From Prochlorococcus marinus XMU1412 (GTDB taxonomy: Bacteria; Cyanobacteriota; Cyanobacteriia; PCC-6307; Cyanobiaceae), in assembly GCF_017696315.1 (NCBI RefSeq), contig NZ_JAAORJ010000004.1, positions 1-64,000 on the forward strand: a DNA stretch of 64,000 nucleotides. Reading direction: 5' to 3'. The notes beneath the pieces were generated by a model. It saw only the letters and a list, made by a program, of their open reading frames with translations, did no database searches and was not told the origin of the DNA. How positions within the stretch are numbered: the first letter of the stretch is position 1; every line of letters begins with the position of its first letter. The translations under genes were made by a program, and so were the position numbers. Positions 56,471 through 64,000 of this stretch are shown here, one piece after another.

Positions 56471-57601
56471 TCAATTTTCAAAAACTTTATTTTGAAGAAC
56501 AACTCCTTCATCGCTTAATAAACATCCAGAAATGAGTTCATCCTCTTTATCTAATTTAATTAGACCATCTTTTATAAATGGTGTAATCAAAGATGTTAAG
56601 TTCTTAGCATAAAGTGAACTTGCATCATAAGGAACTGAAGAGGGTAATTCGCCAGCTCCTATAAGTTTTACGCCATCTTTGATAATAGTTTCATTTGATT
56701 TTGTTCCTTCGCAGTTCCCTCCTTGAGAGACAGCTAAATCAATAACAACTGCTCCAGACCTCATTTTTTCAATCATGGGCGAGTCTATTAACACAGGGGC
56801 CTTTTTACCTAGAACTTGTGCAGTACATATAGCAACATCAGCTTCAGATAAATATTTAGTTAAAGTTGCCTTCTGTTTTGAGAGGAATTCGGGTGTGACA
56901 GCTTTTGCATAACCTCCTGCCTCTCCTGGCTTTTCCTCAACTTCAGGAAGTTCTATAAATCTTGCTCCGAGGGACTCTACTTGTTCTTTAACAGCAGGTC
57001 TAATATCAGATACAAATACTATTGCTCCAAGTCTTTTTGCTGTCGCAACTGCCTGTAATCCTGCAACGCCTCCACCAAGAACCACTACTTTGGCAGGTTG
57101 GACTGTCCCTGCTGCAGTCATAAGCATTGGGAAATATCTATCTAACTCACTTGCAGCCAAAAGAACTGCTTTATATCCAGCAATATTGGCCTGTGACGAA
57201 AGAACATCAGAAGATTGAGCTCTACTAATCCTCGGAAGCAACTCTAGTGATAAAGCTGAAATCTTATTACTATTTATAATCCTAAGAAGGTCCTTATTAC
57301 CATATGGGTTAAGAAGACCAAGAAGAACAGCGCCTTTCTTTAACCTAGTTAAATTATCCTCTGATGGAGTTTGAACACAAAATACTAAGTCCGCTTCACC
57401 CCAAATTTCTTGATCTAAGTTGTTTATTATTGTTCCACCCGATTCTTCATATGATAAGTCACTAAATCCTGATAATTTTCCTGCTGAACTTTCAATATAA
57501 ACATCACATCCAAGGCTTTTTAATTTCTTTACTGCTTCTGGTGTAGCTGAAACTCTCCTTTCACCAGAGCTTGTTTCGGAAGGAATAAGTATCTTTGTCA
57601 A
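56471..57601 (-). CDS. pntA1: NAD(P) transhydrogenase alpha subunit, NAD-binding part
   Basis: 376 residues, alanine-dehydrogenase-like. SSGERRVSATPEAVKKLKSL, then VVVLGGGVAGLQAVATAKRL (dinucleotide fold), VEEKPGEAGGYAKAVTPEFL and ICTAQVLGKKAPVL. Binds NAD(H) as domain I of the enzyme. First gene of the operon; the upstream gap to 57729 carries the promoters of both this operon and the divergent gene. Confidence 0.94.
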   Translation of the reverse strand: MTKILIPSETSSGERRVSATPEAVKKLKSLGCDVYIESSAGKLSGFSDLSYEESGGTIINNLDQEIWGEADLVFCVQTPSEDNLTRLKKGAVLLGLLNPYGNKDLLRIINSNKISALSLELLPRISRAQSSDVLSSQANIAGYKAVLLAASELDRYFPMLMTAAGTVQPAKVVVLGGGVAGLQAVATAKRLGAIVFVSDIRPAVKEQVESLGARFIELPEVEEKPGEAGGYAKAVTPEFLSKQKATLTKYLSEADVAICTAQVLGKKAPVLIDSPMIEKMRSGAVVIDLAVSQGGNCEGTKSNETIIKDGVKLIGAGELPSSVPYDASSLYAKNLTSLITPFIKDGLIKLDKEDELISGCLLSDEGVVLQNKVFEN

Positions 57602-57728
57602 TTTATTTATTTTTTTAACATACTAAATATAAATTGAAGAAAGTCAAAAGTCTTGGATTTTTGTTAAAAATATATTTTCTTTTCTATAAAAAATAGCTAT
57701 CTAGAATATATAAGTACCAAATTATCCA

Positions 57729-58307
57729 ATGAGTATAAAAGCAATCGAATGTCCTGATGGAGTTTGCCACAGTCATCATGGTGGTCATGCTGTTCCAAGG
57801 CAAGCCATGCAGAAAAATCTAGAAAAGCATGGTAAAGACTGGTGTGAGAAATTAGCAGAGAGAATTTATGAAATGTCAGTTGATACTTATTCACAGACAG
57901 TCATGCCCAGTCTCCACTCGGCAGGTTGGCAAAGAAGACATTTAGATTGGGAGTTTAAGCTGGCAGAAAATGATTCTGAACCTGATGAAGCTCTTGTTGA
58001 AGGAATTATTAATGCCACAGAAAGCTTTCTAAGGAGTAGTGAGGTACATCGATTATTTATCCAGGAATTAGTTCAGGGCACATTCGAGGAAGCAAATGAT
58101 AAAAAAATAATTTCTAAAGCAATAAAATCTATCATCGAAGAGGAAATTGTTAGTTCACTAAGAGAAAAGAAAGAAACTCTTTTAAAGAAAATATCCGCAA
58201 AATTAATATCAGAAGAAAAAGTTAGCGAGGAACTTGCAATAAATTCAGCTAAAGAGGGTTTTGAGGAAGTTGAAAGGCTACTTGCAAATCATAGCGAGGC
58301 AGTCTAA
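57729..58307 (+). CDS. Conserved hypothetical protein with N-terminal Cys/His cluster
   Basis: 192 residues. The first 25 hold CPDGVCHSHHGGHAVPRQAM, a dense Cys2-His4 patch able to bind a metal. The rest is helical and soluble: DWCEKLAERIYEMSVDTYSQ, LHSAGWQRRHLDWEFKLAEN. Likely a conserved picocyanobacterial protein; function unknown, nickel, copper or zinc binding is an inference. Divergent from pntA. Confidence 0.65.
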   Translation: MSIKAIECPDGVCHSHHGGHAVPRQAMQKNLEKHGKDWCEKLAERIYEMSVDTYSQTVMPSLHSAGWQRRHLDWEFKLAENDSEPDEALVEGIINATESFLRSSEVHRLFIQELVQGTFEEANDKKIISKAIKSIIEEEIVSSLREKKETLLKKISAKLISEEKVSEELAINSAKEGFEEVERLLANHSEAV

Positions 58308-58461
58308 CTCTATTTCTTTATATTTTCTTTATAATTAACCCAAAAATTGGCTCAAATATAAACTAAAGATTAAATTATTGTTTGGAAGTACAAAGTTGTA
58401 ACTTATTAGACAATAGATAGGTTGTCTGATGTGTTTATGTATATACAACTTAGAACTTTCA

Positions 58462-58686
58462 ATGGACAATTTCATTAGAAAAAGGATCGATATTGCGACC
58501 TGTTGGGCTACCAACAGAATTTCTGCAATGGACACTTTAGAAAGGTATGAAGACAGTTATGCAATCGCAGAAGAATTTAGGGAGTGGATACTACATATTG
58601 GAGAAAAGAACGAAAACTTAAAAGATTCTGTTTTAAACTTCCCAAAGGAATTGAAAAAGTTATTAGACCAAAAAGTCAACGATTGA
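58462..58686 (+). CDS. Small helical protein, 74 aa
   Basis: ATG 58462 chosen; the longer frame from 58429 adds MCLCIYNLELS, which does not look like a protein start. MDNFIRKRIDIATCWATNRI, MDTLERYEDSYAIAEEFREW: soluble, all helical. Lies between the Cys/His protein and trxB on the same strand. Unrecognised. Confidence 0.6.
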   Translation: MDNFIRKRIDIATCWATNRISAMDTLERYEDSYAIAEEFREWILHIGEKNENLKDSVLNFPKELKKLLDQKVND

Positions 58687-58765
58687 GTAATAAATCTATC
58701 GAGTGAAATCCGCCCTACATTATTTGGGTTTGTTTATTATTATAAGAAGTGAAATTAGCAAATAA

Positions 58766-60142
58766 ATGGAAAATAAAGAGAATGGTTCAAACGTAGAAAA
58801 TGTTGTAATTATAGGCTCGGGACCTGCGGGGTACACTGCAGCAATATATGCTGCAAGAGCAAATCTTCAACCATTACTTGTAACAGGATTTAATTCTGGT
58901 GGAATTCCAGGTGGGCAATTAATGACTACAACATTTGTTGAAAATTATCCAGGCTTCCCAGATGGAGTACTGGGTCCTGAATTGATGGATCTAATGAAGG
59001 CTCAAGCAGAAAGATGGGGCACTAATTTATACGAAAGCGATGTAGTCTCAATAAATACTGATTCACATCCCTTTGAATTAAAAACTTTAGAAGGAACTAT
59101 AAAAGCAAACGCAATTATTATTGCAACTGGAGCAAGTGCAAACAGATTAGGCGTTATAAATGAAGATAAATTTTGGAGTAAAGGAATAAGTGCTTGTGCA
59201 ATATGTGATGGAGCCACCCCACAATTTAGAGATGAAGAATTAGCTGTTATTGGAGGAGGAGACTCTGCATGTGAAGAAGCGGCATACCTCACAAAGTATG
59301 GCAGCAAAGTGCATTTGATTGTTAGATCAGAAAAATTAAGGGCCAGCGCAGCAATGGTTGATAGAGTAAAAGCTAATCCAAAGATAGAAATCCATTGGAA
59401 CACAAAAGTTGATAAAGCTGATGGCTCTGAATGGCTTGATAGAATAGAAACTATTCACTCTCAAGAAGGTAAAGGGGAAATTAATATAAAGGGTCTTTTT
59501 TACGCCATAGGACACACGCCAAATACGAAGTTCTTAGAAAACAAAATTGATTTAGATAATAAAGGATATATTGCTTGCAAATCAGGAAGACCAGAGACAT
59601 CTATTGAAGGAATTTTCGCTGCAGGTGACGTTGTAGATTCAGAGTGGAGACAAGGAGTTACTGCTGCAGGAACAGGCTGCATGGCAGCATTAGCCACTGA
59701 AAGGTGGCTAGCCGAGAAGAACTTAGCAAAAACCATAGTCAGAGAAACACCCGAACCAGAAAAAAAACTTAATTCATCAGATTTCAATGAAGACGAGGTT
59801 AATGAAGATACCTTCGATTCAAACTCTGAATGGCAAAAAGGCAGTTATGCATTAAGAAAGCTTTATCACGAGAGTAAAAAACCTCTCTTAGTTATTTTTA
59901 GCTCCCCAAGCTGCGGCCCATGTCATGTCCTGAAACCTCAATTAAAAAGGGTAATTAAAGAACTTGATGGTGCAGTGCTCGGAGTTGAAATAGATATTGA
60001 TAAAGATCAAGATATTGCAAAACAAGCTGGTATAAATGGCACCCCAACAGTTCAACTCTTTAAAGAAAAGCAATTAAAAAAACAATGGCAAGGCGTCAAA
60101 CAAAGAAGTGAGTTTAAAGAAGCTATAAAAAATATTCTCTAA
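58766..60142 (+). CDS. trxB: NADPH-thioredoxin reductase with C-terminal thioredoxin (NTRC)
   Basis: 458 residues: FAD-binding GSGPAGYTAAIYAARANLQP, NADPH-binding GGGDSACEEAAYLTKYG, redox pair C144-C147 (CAICDG), then a linker rich in acidic residues and a thioredoxin domain with C383-C386 (SCGPCHVL). The fusion lets one polypeptide reduce its own thioredoxin with NADPH, as in NTRC of oxygenic phototrophs, supporting peroxiredoxins. The active site reads SCGPC rather than WCGPC. Confidence 0.93.
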   Translation: MENKENGSNVENVVIIGSGPAGYTAAIYAARANLQPLLVTGFNSGGIPGGQLMTTTFVENYPGFPDGVLGPELMDLMKAQAERWGTNLYESDVVSINTDSHPFELKTLEGTIKANAIIIATGASANRLGVINEDKFWSKGISACAICDGATPQFRDEELAVIGGGDSACEEAAYLTKYGSKVHLIVRSEKLRASAAMVDRVKANPKIEIHWNTKVDKADGSEWLDRIETIHSQEGKGEINIKGLFYAIGHTPNTKFLENKIDLDNKGYIACKSGRPETSIEGIFAAGDVVDSEWRQGVTAAGTGCMAALATERWLAEKNLAKTIVRETPEPEKKLNSSDFNEDEVNEDTFDSNSEWQKGSYALRKLYHESKKPLLVIFSSPSCGPCHVLKPQLKRVIKELDGAVLGVEIDIDKDQDIAKQAGINGTPTVQLFKEKQLKKQWQGVKQRSEFKEAIKNIL

Positions 60143-60151
60143 AGAAACTTT

Positions 60152-60418
60152 TTACTTATTATTCCTCTTTGGATTATTTTTATTAGTTGTAGGTCTAGCA
60201 TTCCCTGCGTTTCTTTCTCTATAAGTTATCCTGCCCCTAGAAAGGTCATAAGGGCTTATCTCAACTAAAACTTTATCTCCAGCTAATAATTTAATTCTAA
60301 ATTTAGTCAATTTACCTGCGGCTCTGCATAAACATTGATGTCCTTCAGGTTGTTCCAAGGTAACCAAATAAAATCCATTCCCCTGCTCTTTTTCTATTAC
60401 ACCTGAAGTTTCAATCAT
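60152..60418 (-). CDS. infA: Translation initiation factor IF-1-like protein
   Basis: 88 residues with the S1/OB fold of IF-1: MIETSGVIEKEQGNGFYLVT, LLAGDKVLVEISPYDLSRGR, ITYRERN. The C-terminus adds a basic Asn/Lys-rich tail (TTNKNNPKRNNK) beyond the usual 72 residues. The EGHQCLCRAAG stretch replaces the typical GHKVLAHISGK. It may be a second, specialised IF-1 rather than the ribosomal-operon copy. Confidence 0.8.
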   Translation of the reverse strand: MIETSGVIEKEQGNGFYLVTLEQPEGHQCLCRAAGKLTKFRIKLLAGDKVLVEISPYDLSRGRITYRERNAGNARPTTNKNNPKRNNK

Positions 60419-60510
60419 TAATTAATCTTTTACTAATTTCATATTATCAGAAAAAGATTGGCCAAAATTGATTTAAGAAAAATTACATACGTAAAAATAT
60501 AAAATTCAAT

Positions 60511-60723
60511 TCAAATTGAAAATTTAATTTCATTGATTATTTGAAGTTGACCATAGTAAAAATTTGCTTTTGCAATTTTTTCAGAATCCTCTAATTGATC
60601 AAAAAAAACAAACCCAAGGCTTTCCCATAATGACGATCCGCAAACGTTGTTCAATTCATTTTTTGCTTCTTTTGCAAAATTATCTAGTTTTCGTTCAAGA
60701 CTTTTAGATTTAGAAACAGACAT
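60511..60723 (-). CDS. Small helical protein, 70 aa
   Basis: Start at ATG 60723 (MSVSKSKSLERKLDNFAKEA); the longer frame overlaps the Ycf39-like gene. Continues ELNNVCGSSLWESLGFVFFD and a helical end. Soluble with one Cys. Conserved-looking, unrecognised; directly downstream of the Ycf39-like gene. Confidence 0.55.
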   Translation of the reverse strand: MSVSKSKSLERKLDNFAKEAKNELNNVCGSSLWESLGFVFFDQLEDSEKIAKANFYYGQLQIINEIKFSI

Positions 60724-60775
60724 AATAAATAATATACATAGTACAAATATACTATCTAAGTCTAAAATTGCAATA

Positions 60776-61738
60776 TTAAAAAGGTAATCTCTTTTTTTCT
60801 TCAATATTAAGATCTGCTTCCATTTCCCTTAATCTTTTAAGTATTTGTTGGTAGTACTCTTTTATATAACTCTCTAGTGAGGTCATATCTTCTTTTTTAA
60901 GTTCCAATATTTCGTAAGTTTTGCTCATATCAGCATCTAATGATTCACCACTACTAGTTACTTCAGCAAAAGCCAATCGCTCAGCAACATTAAGAGAATC
61001 TTGGAAAAAGGAAACCACTTTTTGAGTGACATTTATAAGGAAGGGGGAAACTCTAAAGATTTTCGCCTTTTTTTCACTAAATTTTTCACATAAAGATATA
61101 ACTTCATTTGAATCCCATGCTTTGGGACCTACTAATGGCAATGATGTTCTGTGAGTTTTTGGATTATTTACTGCTGCCACAACAACTTTCGCCATATCTT
61201 GAGTATTCATATAAGCAATTTTAGTTGGAGTACCACTCATCCAAACTGCTTGACTATCCAAGATTGGGATGGCGAATTGACCAATAACTCCTTGCATAAA
61301 AGCTGCGCATTTGAAGATTGTATAGTCAAGGGAAGATTTCTCAAGAAGTTTTTCAGTGCAAAATTTAATATCCATCAAAGGGACATTTCTAAACTTTTCT
61401 GTTAAAAGGATAGAAAGGAATATTACCCTTTTTACATTTAAAGATTCACATGCATTGAATAAGTTAAGCTTCCCATCCCAATCTATTTCATAGATACTTT
61501 TAGGATCATCTGGCCTGCTAGTCGCCGCATCAATAACTGCTTCAATATCTTGCAATGCATATTCAATATCAGAAGAATTTAATAAATTACCTTTTGTTAG
61601 TTCACAACCCCACTCTTGTAGAAAGGAGGCTTTTCTTGGGTTTCTGACAAAGCATCTAACTTCATGTCCATCTTCTATAGCTTGCTTTGCTATTTGTCTA
61701 CCAAGTGTCCCTGTTGCTCCCACTAAAAGAATCTTCAT
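60776..61738 (-). CDS. ycf39: Ycf39-like NAD(P)-binding protein
   Basis: 320 residues, atypical short-chain dehydrogenase/NmrA type. MKILLVGATGTLGRQIAKQA holds the GxxGxxG motif; ERLAFAEVTSSGESL and the C-terminal helix are typical of Ycf39. Ycf39 works with Hli proteins in delivering chlorophyll to newly made photosystem II D1. The many hli genes in this window fit that role. Confidence 0.9.
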   Translation of the reverse strand: MKILLVGATGTLGRQIAKQAIEDGHEVRCFVRNPRKASFLQEWGCELTKGNLLNSSDIEYALQDIEAVIDAATSRPDDPKSIYEIDWDGKLNLFNACESLNVKRVIFLSILLTEKFRNVPLMDIKFCTEKLLEKSSLDYTIFKCAAFMQGVIGQFAIPILDSQAVWMSGTPTKIAYMNTQDMAKVVVAAVNNPKTHRTSLPLVGPKAWDSNEVISLCEKFSEKKAKIFRVSPFLINVTQKVVSFFQDSLNVAERLAFAEVTSSGESLDADMSKTYEILELKKEDMTSLESYIKEYYQQILKRLREMEADLNIEEKKRLPF

Positions 61739-61795
61739 ATTTAAGATTTACTTAACTTGTAGACCATAACTCAATTTGTGATGTATTCGTGAGAA

Positions 61796-61894
61796 TCAAT
61801 CTCCCTGAAACTTTAATAACAAAGCGCCACCAACTAATCCTATTGGTATCAGTATCCAAAAAACTGCTGCAATACTAAAAATTTCTTTAGCCAT
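61796..61894 (-). CDS. petM: Cytochrome b6f complex subunit PetM
   Basis: 32 residues: [20 protein letters not shown] then [12 protein letters not shown]. The FWILIP and [10 protein letters not shown] features match PetM (subunit VII), a single-helix subunit of the thylakoid cytochrome b6f complex. Confidence 0.9.
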
Positions 61895-61987
61895 AGTAAA
61901 ATTTAATGATTACTATAATTTACATTCAATATACATTTATTTGTTAAAAAAGTAGATAATGCAAATATCTTGAAAATTTTTGAATAC

Positions 61988-62926
61988 ATGAATAATAATT
62001 TCAAAGAAAATATAAACTTTCCCAATTACTGGAATTGGAATGGTTTTAAAATTTGTTGGAGTGTTACAGGCGAAGATAATAAAGTTCCAATTATCTTTCT
62101 CCATGGATTCGGCGCTAGTCGAAAACATTGGAGAAACAATTTAGAATATTTCGCGAAAAGGAATTGCGCCTCATATTCATTAGATTTAATAGGATTTGGA
62201 GATTCAGATCAACCTGGTATTACACAAATTGGAAAACTAGATAATGAGATTTGGTCTAATCAAGTGAAAGACTTTATTGCACAGGTGATAAGACCGAAGA
62301 ATTCTGGGAAAGTAATTCTTATTGGCAATTCCCTTGGATCACTAGTTGCTTTAACATGTGCTGTTTCATTAGAGGATCAGATTGCAAAAGTTATTGCATC
62401 CCCGCTGCCAGATCAAATTCAAGAAAATAAAAAGTCGAAAAAAAAATCATCATTTAAAAAATTTCAAGATAAATTCATAAAAATATTTTTTATATTTTTT
62501 CCTTTGGAAATTATTTTATTTTTAATAACCAAATTAGGTGTTATAAAACTGGGACTAAATTCTGCCTATTTCAAAAAAGATAATATTGATCGCGAATTAA
62601 TAGATTTGGTAACAAAACCAGTTCTAAGGAGCACTTCAGCTAGATCATTAAGAGCAATGTGTATTGGAATGTCTTCAAGAGATGAAAAATTTCAAGCTTC
62701 TTACCTTTTGAGAAAACTGAGCGCCTCAAAAAAAGTTCCTTTCTTATTGATTTGGGGAGAAAAAGATAATTTCATACCTTTGTTTATTGGTAAAAAGATT
62801 GCAAATTTTCATAGATGGGTAAAATTAAAAATAGTATCCAATTCAGGGCATTGTATCCATGATGAAGACCCTTCAGTTTTCAATAGAATTTCTTATGAAT
62901 GGATTAGCGATTTAAAAACCTTTTAA
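61988..62926 (+). CDS. Alpha/beta hydrolase
   Basis: ATG 61988 (a TTG at 61970 is also in frame). 312 residues: VPIIFLHGFGASRKHWRNNL (oxyanion loop), LDLIGFGDSDQP, nucleophile elbow LIGNSLGSLVA, WGEKDNFIP (Asp) and SNSGHCIHDEDP (His). Close in type to cyanobacterial esterase/hydrolase genes near ilvH; substrate unknown. Ends 3 bases before ilvH. Confidence 0.85.
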   Translation: MNNNFKENINFPNYWNWNGFKICWSVTGEDNKVPIIFLHGFGASRKHWRNNLEYFAKRNCASYSLDLIGFGDSDQPGITQIGKLDNEIWSNQVKDFIAQVIRPKNSGKVILIGNSLGSLVALTCAVSLEDQIAKVIASPLPDQIQENKKSKKKSSFKKFQDKFIKIFFIFFPLEIILFLITKLGVIKLGLNSAYFKKDNIDRELIDLVTKPVLRSTSARSLRAMCIGMSSRDEKFQASYLLRKLSASKKVPFLLIWGEKDNFIPLFIGKKIANFHRWVKLKIVSNSGHCIHDEDPSVFNRISYEWISDLKTF

Positions 62927-62929
62927 AAA

Positions 62930-63454
62930 ATGAAACATACATTATCAGTTCTTGTAGAAGATGAATCTGGAGCCTTGAGTAGAATCTCTGGTCTCTTTGC
63001 TAGAAGGGGATTCAACATAGATAGCCTTGCAGTAGGACCTGCAGAAGCTAAAGGGATATCAAGGTTAACAATGGTAGTAGAGGGTGATGATGAAACTCTT
63101 CAACAAATGACTAAGCAACTTAATAAGTTATTTAATGTTCTGGGAGTTGTAGATTTTACTAATCTCGCAGCTGTTGAGAGGGAATTGATGTTACTAAAAG
63201 TTTCATCGAAAGAAGATACTAGGAGTAATATCCTTGATATAGTACAGATATTCCGTGCAAAAGTTGTTGATGTATCAGATATGGCCTTAACTCTCGAGGT
63301 AGTTGGAGATCCTGGGAAGTTGGTTGCTCTAGAGAAATTACTCGAGCCATACGGTATCCTTGAAATTGCGAGGACTGGAAAGGTAGCTCTTAAACGCTCT
63401 TCAGGAGTTAATACAGAGATGTTGAAAATAAATAAATATTCTCTAGAAATTTAA
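62930..63454 (+). CDS. ilvH: Acetolactate synthase small subunit
   Basis: 174 residues: N-terminal ACT domain ([34 protein letters not shown]), then the second regulatory domain ([31 protein letters not shown]). Regulatory partner of acetohydroxyacid synthase in branched-chain amino acid synthesis, giving valine feedback. Its stop overlaps the cyclophilin stop on the opposite strand. Confidence 0.94.
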   Translation: MKHTLSVLVEDESGALSRISGLFARRGFNIDSLAVGPAEAKGISRLTMVVEGDDETLQQMTKQLNKLFNVLGVVDFTNLAAVERELMLLKVSSKEDTRSNILDIVQIFRAKVVDVSDMALTLEVVGDPGKLVALEKLLEPYGILEIARTGKVALKRSSGVNTEMLKINKYSLEI

Positions 63455-64000
63455 TTAGATATCTGTACTGCTTTGATATAGTCTTCTTTATTGATTTTTT
63501 CGAGTACGTCTAATCCTTTAATAATCTTTCCAAAAATAGAATATCTTCCATCTAATTCTGGGATCTTACTAGTTACAAAAAAAAATTCAGTAGATGAAGA
63601 CTTATTCTTACCTCTCTTAACCATAGCGATTGATCCACTCTCAAAAGTATTAACTAAATTTTCAGTTTCATTAGGATTTTTTATTTGATAGTTATATCTT
63701 GGTTTTATTTCTTCTTTGAACTTTATTTCTAAAGGTATTGATGGACTTGTCTTATTCAGGTTTTGTTTTCGTTGAATATAAAATTTATTTTCCGGATTAA
63801 CACCACCATGTATAAACCTTATTTGGGGATAATCTATTATTTTATAAAATTTTTGATTTACATAAATATTATTGTCTATGTTTTCCAGAAAGTTTGATAC
63901 TGTTAATGGGTTATCTTTACCAAATAATTTAACCTCAAAATCACCTTTTGTAGTTTTAAAGTTAACTATTTTATTACTTTGTGAACAATTGAATTTAAGT
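63451..64000 (-). CDS. Cyclophilin-type peptidyl-prolyl isomerase, cut by window end
   Basis: Minus-strand gene whose 5' end lies beyond the window; 182 codons visible. [72 protein letters not shown] match the cyclophilin core. Catalyses proline isomerisation; a Cys near the visible start (FNCSQ) could be a lipidation site if a signal peptide precedes it, which cannot be seen. Catalytic Arg and Phe positions are partly altered (QIRFIHGG). Confidence 0.85.
   Translation of the reverse strand, partial: LKFNCSQSNKIVNFKTTKGDFEVKLFGKDNPLTVSNFLENIDNNIYVNQKFYKIIDYPQIRFIHGGVNPENKFYIQRKQNLNKTSPSIPLEIKFKEEIKPRYNYQIKNPNETENLVNTFESGSIAMVKRGKNKSSSTEFFFVTSKIPELDGRYSIFGKIIKGLDVLEKINKEDYIKAVQISN

Noticed and set aside
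60511-60804. 97-codon version of the small gene after the Ycf39-like gene
   Set aside because: The first 27 codons overlap the Ycf39-like coding end and read as hydrophobic shadow; the ATG at 60723 is preferred.
1-64000. CRISPR array, insertion sequence or prophage structural genes
   Set aside because: No regularly spaced repeats of 25-40 bases with unique spacers, no transposase motifs and no phage structural or lysis genes were seen.

Overview
The window looks like part of a Prochlorococcus chromosome, most likely from a high-light-adapted clade. The evidence is very AT-rich DNA, minimal intergenic spacing in the core genes, many high-light-inducible (Hli) proteins, picocyanobacterial gene families (DUF1651, DUF2839, DUF3303, DUF3721 and DUF3764-like), PetM, a Ycf39-like protein, an NTRC-type thioredoxin reductase and a cyanobacterial three-part transhydrogenase. 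Clade and strain cannot be fixed from sequence reading alone.

Layout. (1) 1-7232 is a tRNA-Pro-anchored island of stacked small integrative modules. The real tRNA-Pro(TGG) is cut by the window start, and three further 3' fragments lie at 3273, 5668 and 7186. Each of the three modules between fragments has its own pair of 11-bp tandem repeats, and the same repeat type occurs near both ends of that module. The cargoes are a metal-homeostasis-like operon (785-3108), a surface beta-barrel plus a secreted protein (3512-5516), and a small-protein set (5912-6944). No integrase is present. (2) 7233-22491 is gene-poor, AT-rich accessory DNA full of very short genes, many under 60 residues. It includes a decayed DUF1651 gene, a putative structured RNA (12691-12860), and a cluster of tiny membrane proteins (18375-20566). 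One of those proteins looks like a PsbY-like helix joined to a PsbF (cytochrome b559 beta) homologue that lacks the heme-ligating histidine. (3) 22589-27365 carries an NSS-type transporter, SelO, a secreted cupin and small genes. (4) 27529-38929 is a complete nitrate assimilation cluster: nirA, a HEAT-repeat nirX/nirB-type gene, moaB, moaD, moaE, moeA, moaC, a nitrate-reductase-associated protein, narB, a nitrate/nitrite MFS permease, mobA and moaA. Two perfect GTA-N8-TAC NtcA boxes lie between the permease and mobA. (5) 39005-44368 is a second small-gene region with four hli genes. (6) 44377-64000 is core genome: ychF, an RND adaptor, polA, cysS, dxr, pntB/pntA, trxB (NTRC), infA, ycf39-like, petM, ilvH and a cyclophilin cut by the window end.

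How the parts work together. Nitrate enters through the MFS permease. NarB, which uses a molybdopterin guanine dinucleotide cofactor made by the Moa/Moe/Mob proteins, reduces it to nitrite, and NirA reduces nitrite to ammonium. NtcA boxes link the permease-narB unit, and probably mobA-moaA, to nitrogen status. The Hli proteins, Ycf39-like protein, PetM and the PsbF/PsbY-like cluster all concern the thylakoid and light stress. Stacked tRNA modules of this kind fit the tycheposon-type elements described for Prochlorococcus; that assignment rests on architecture alone.
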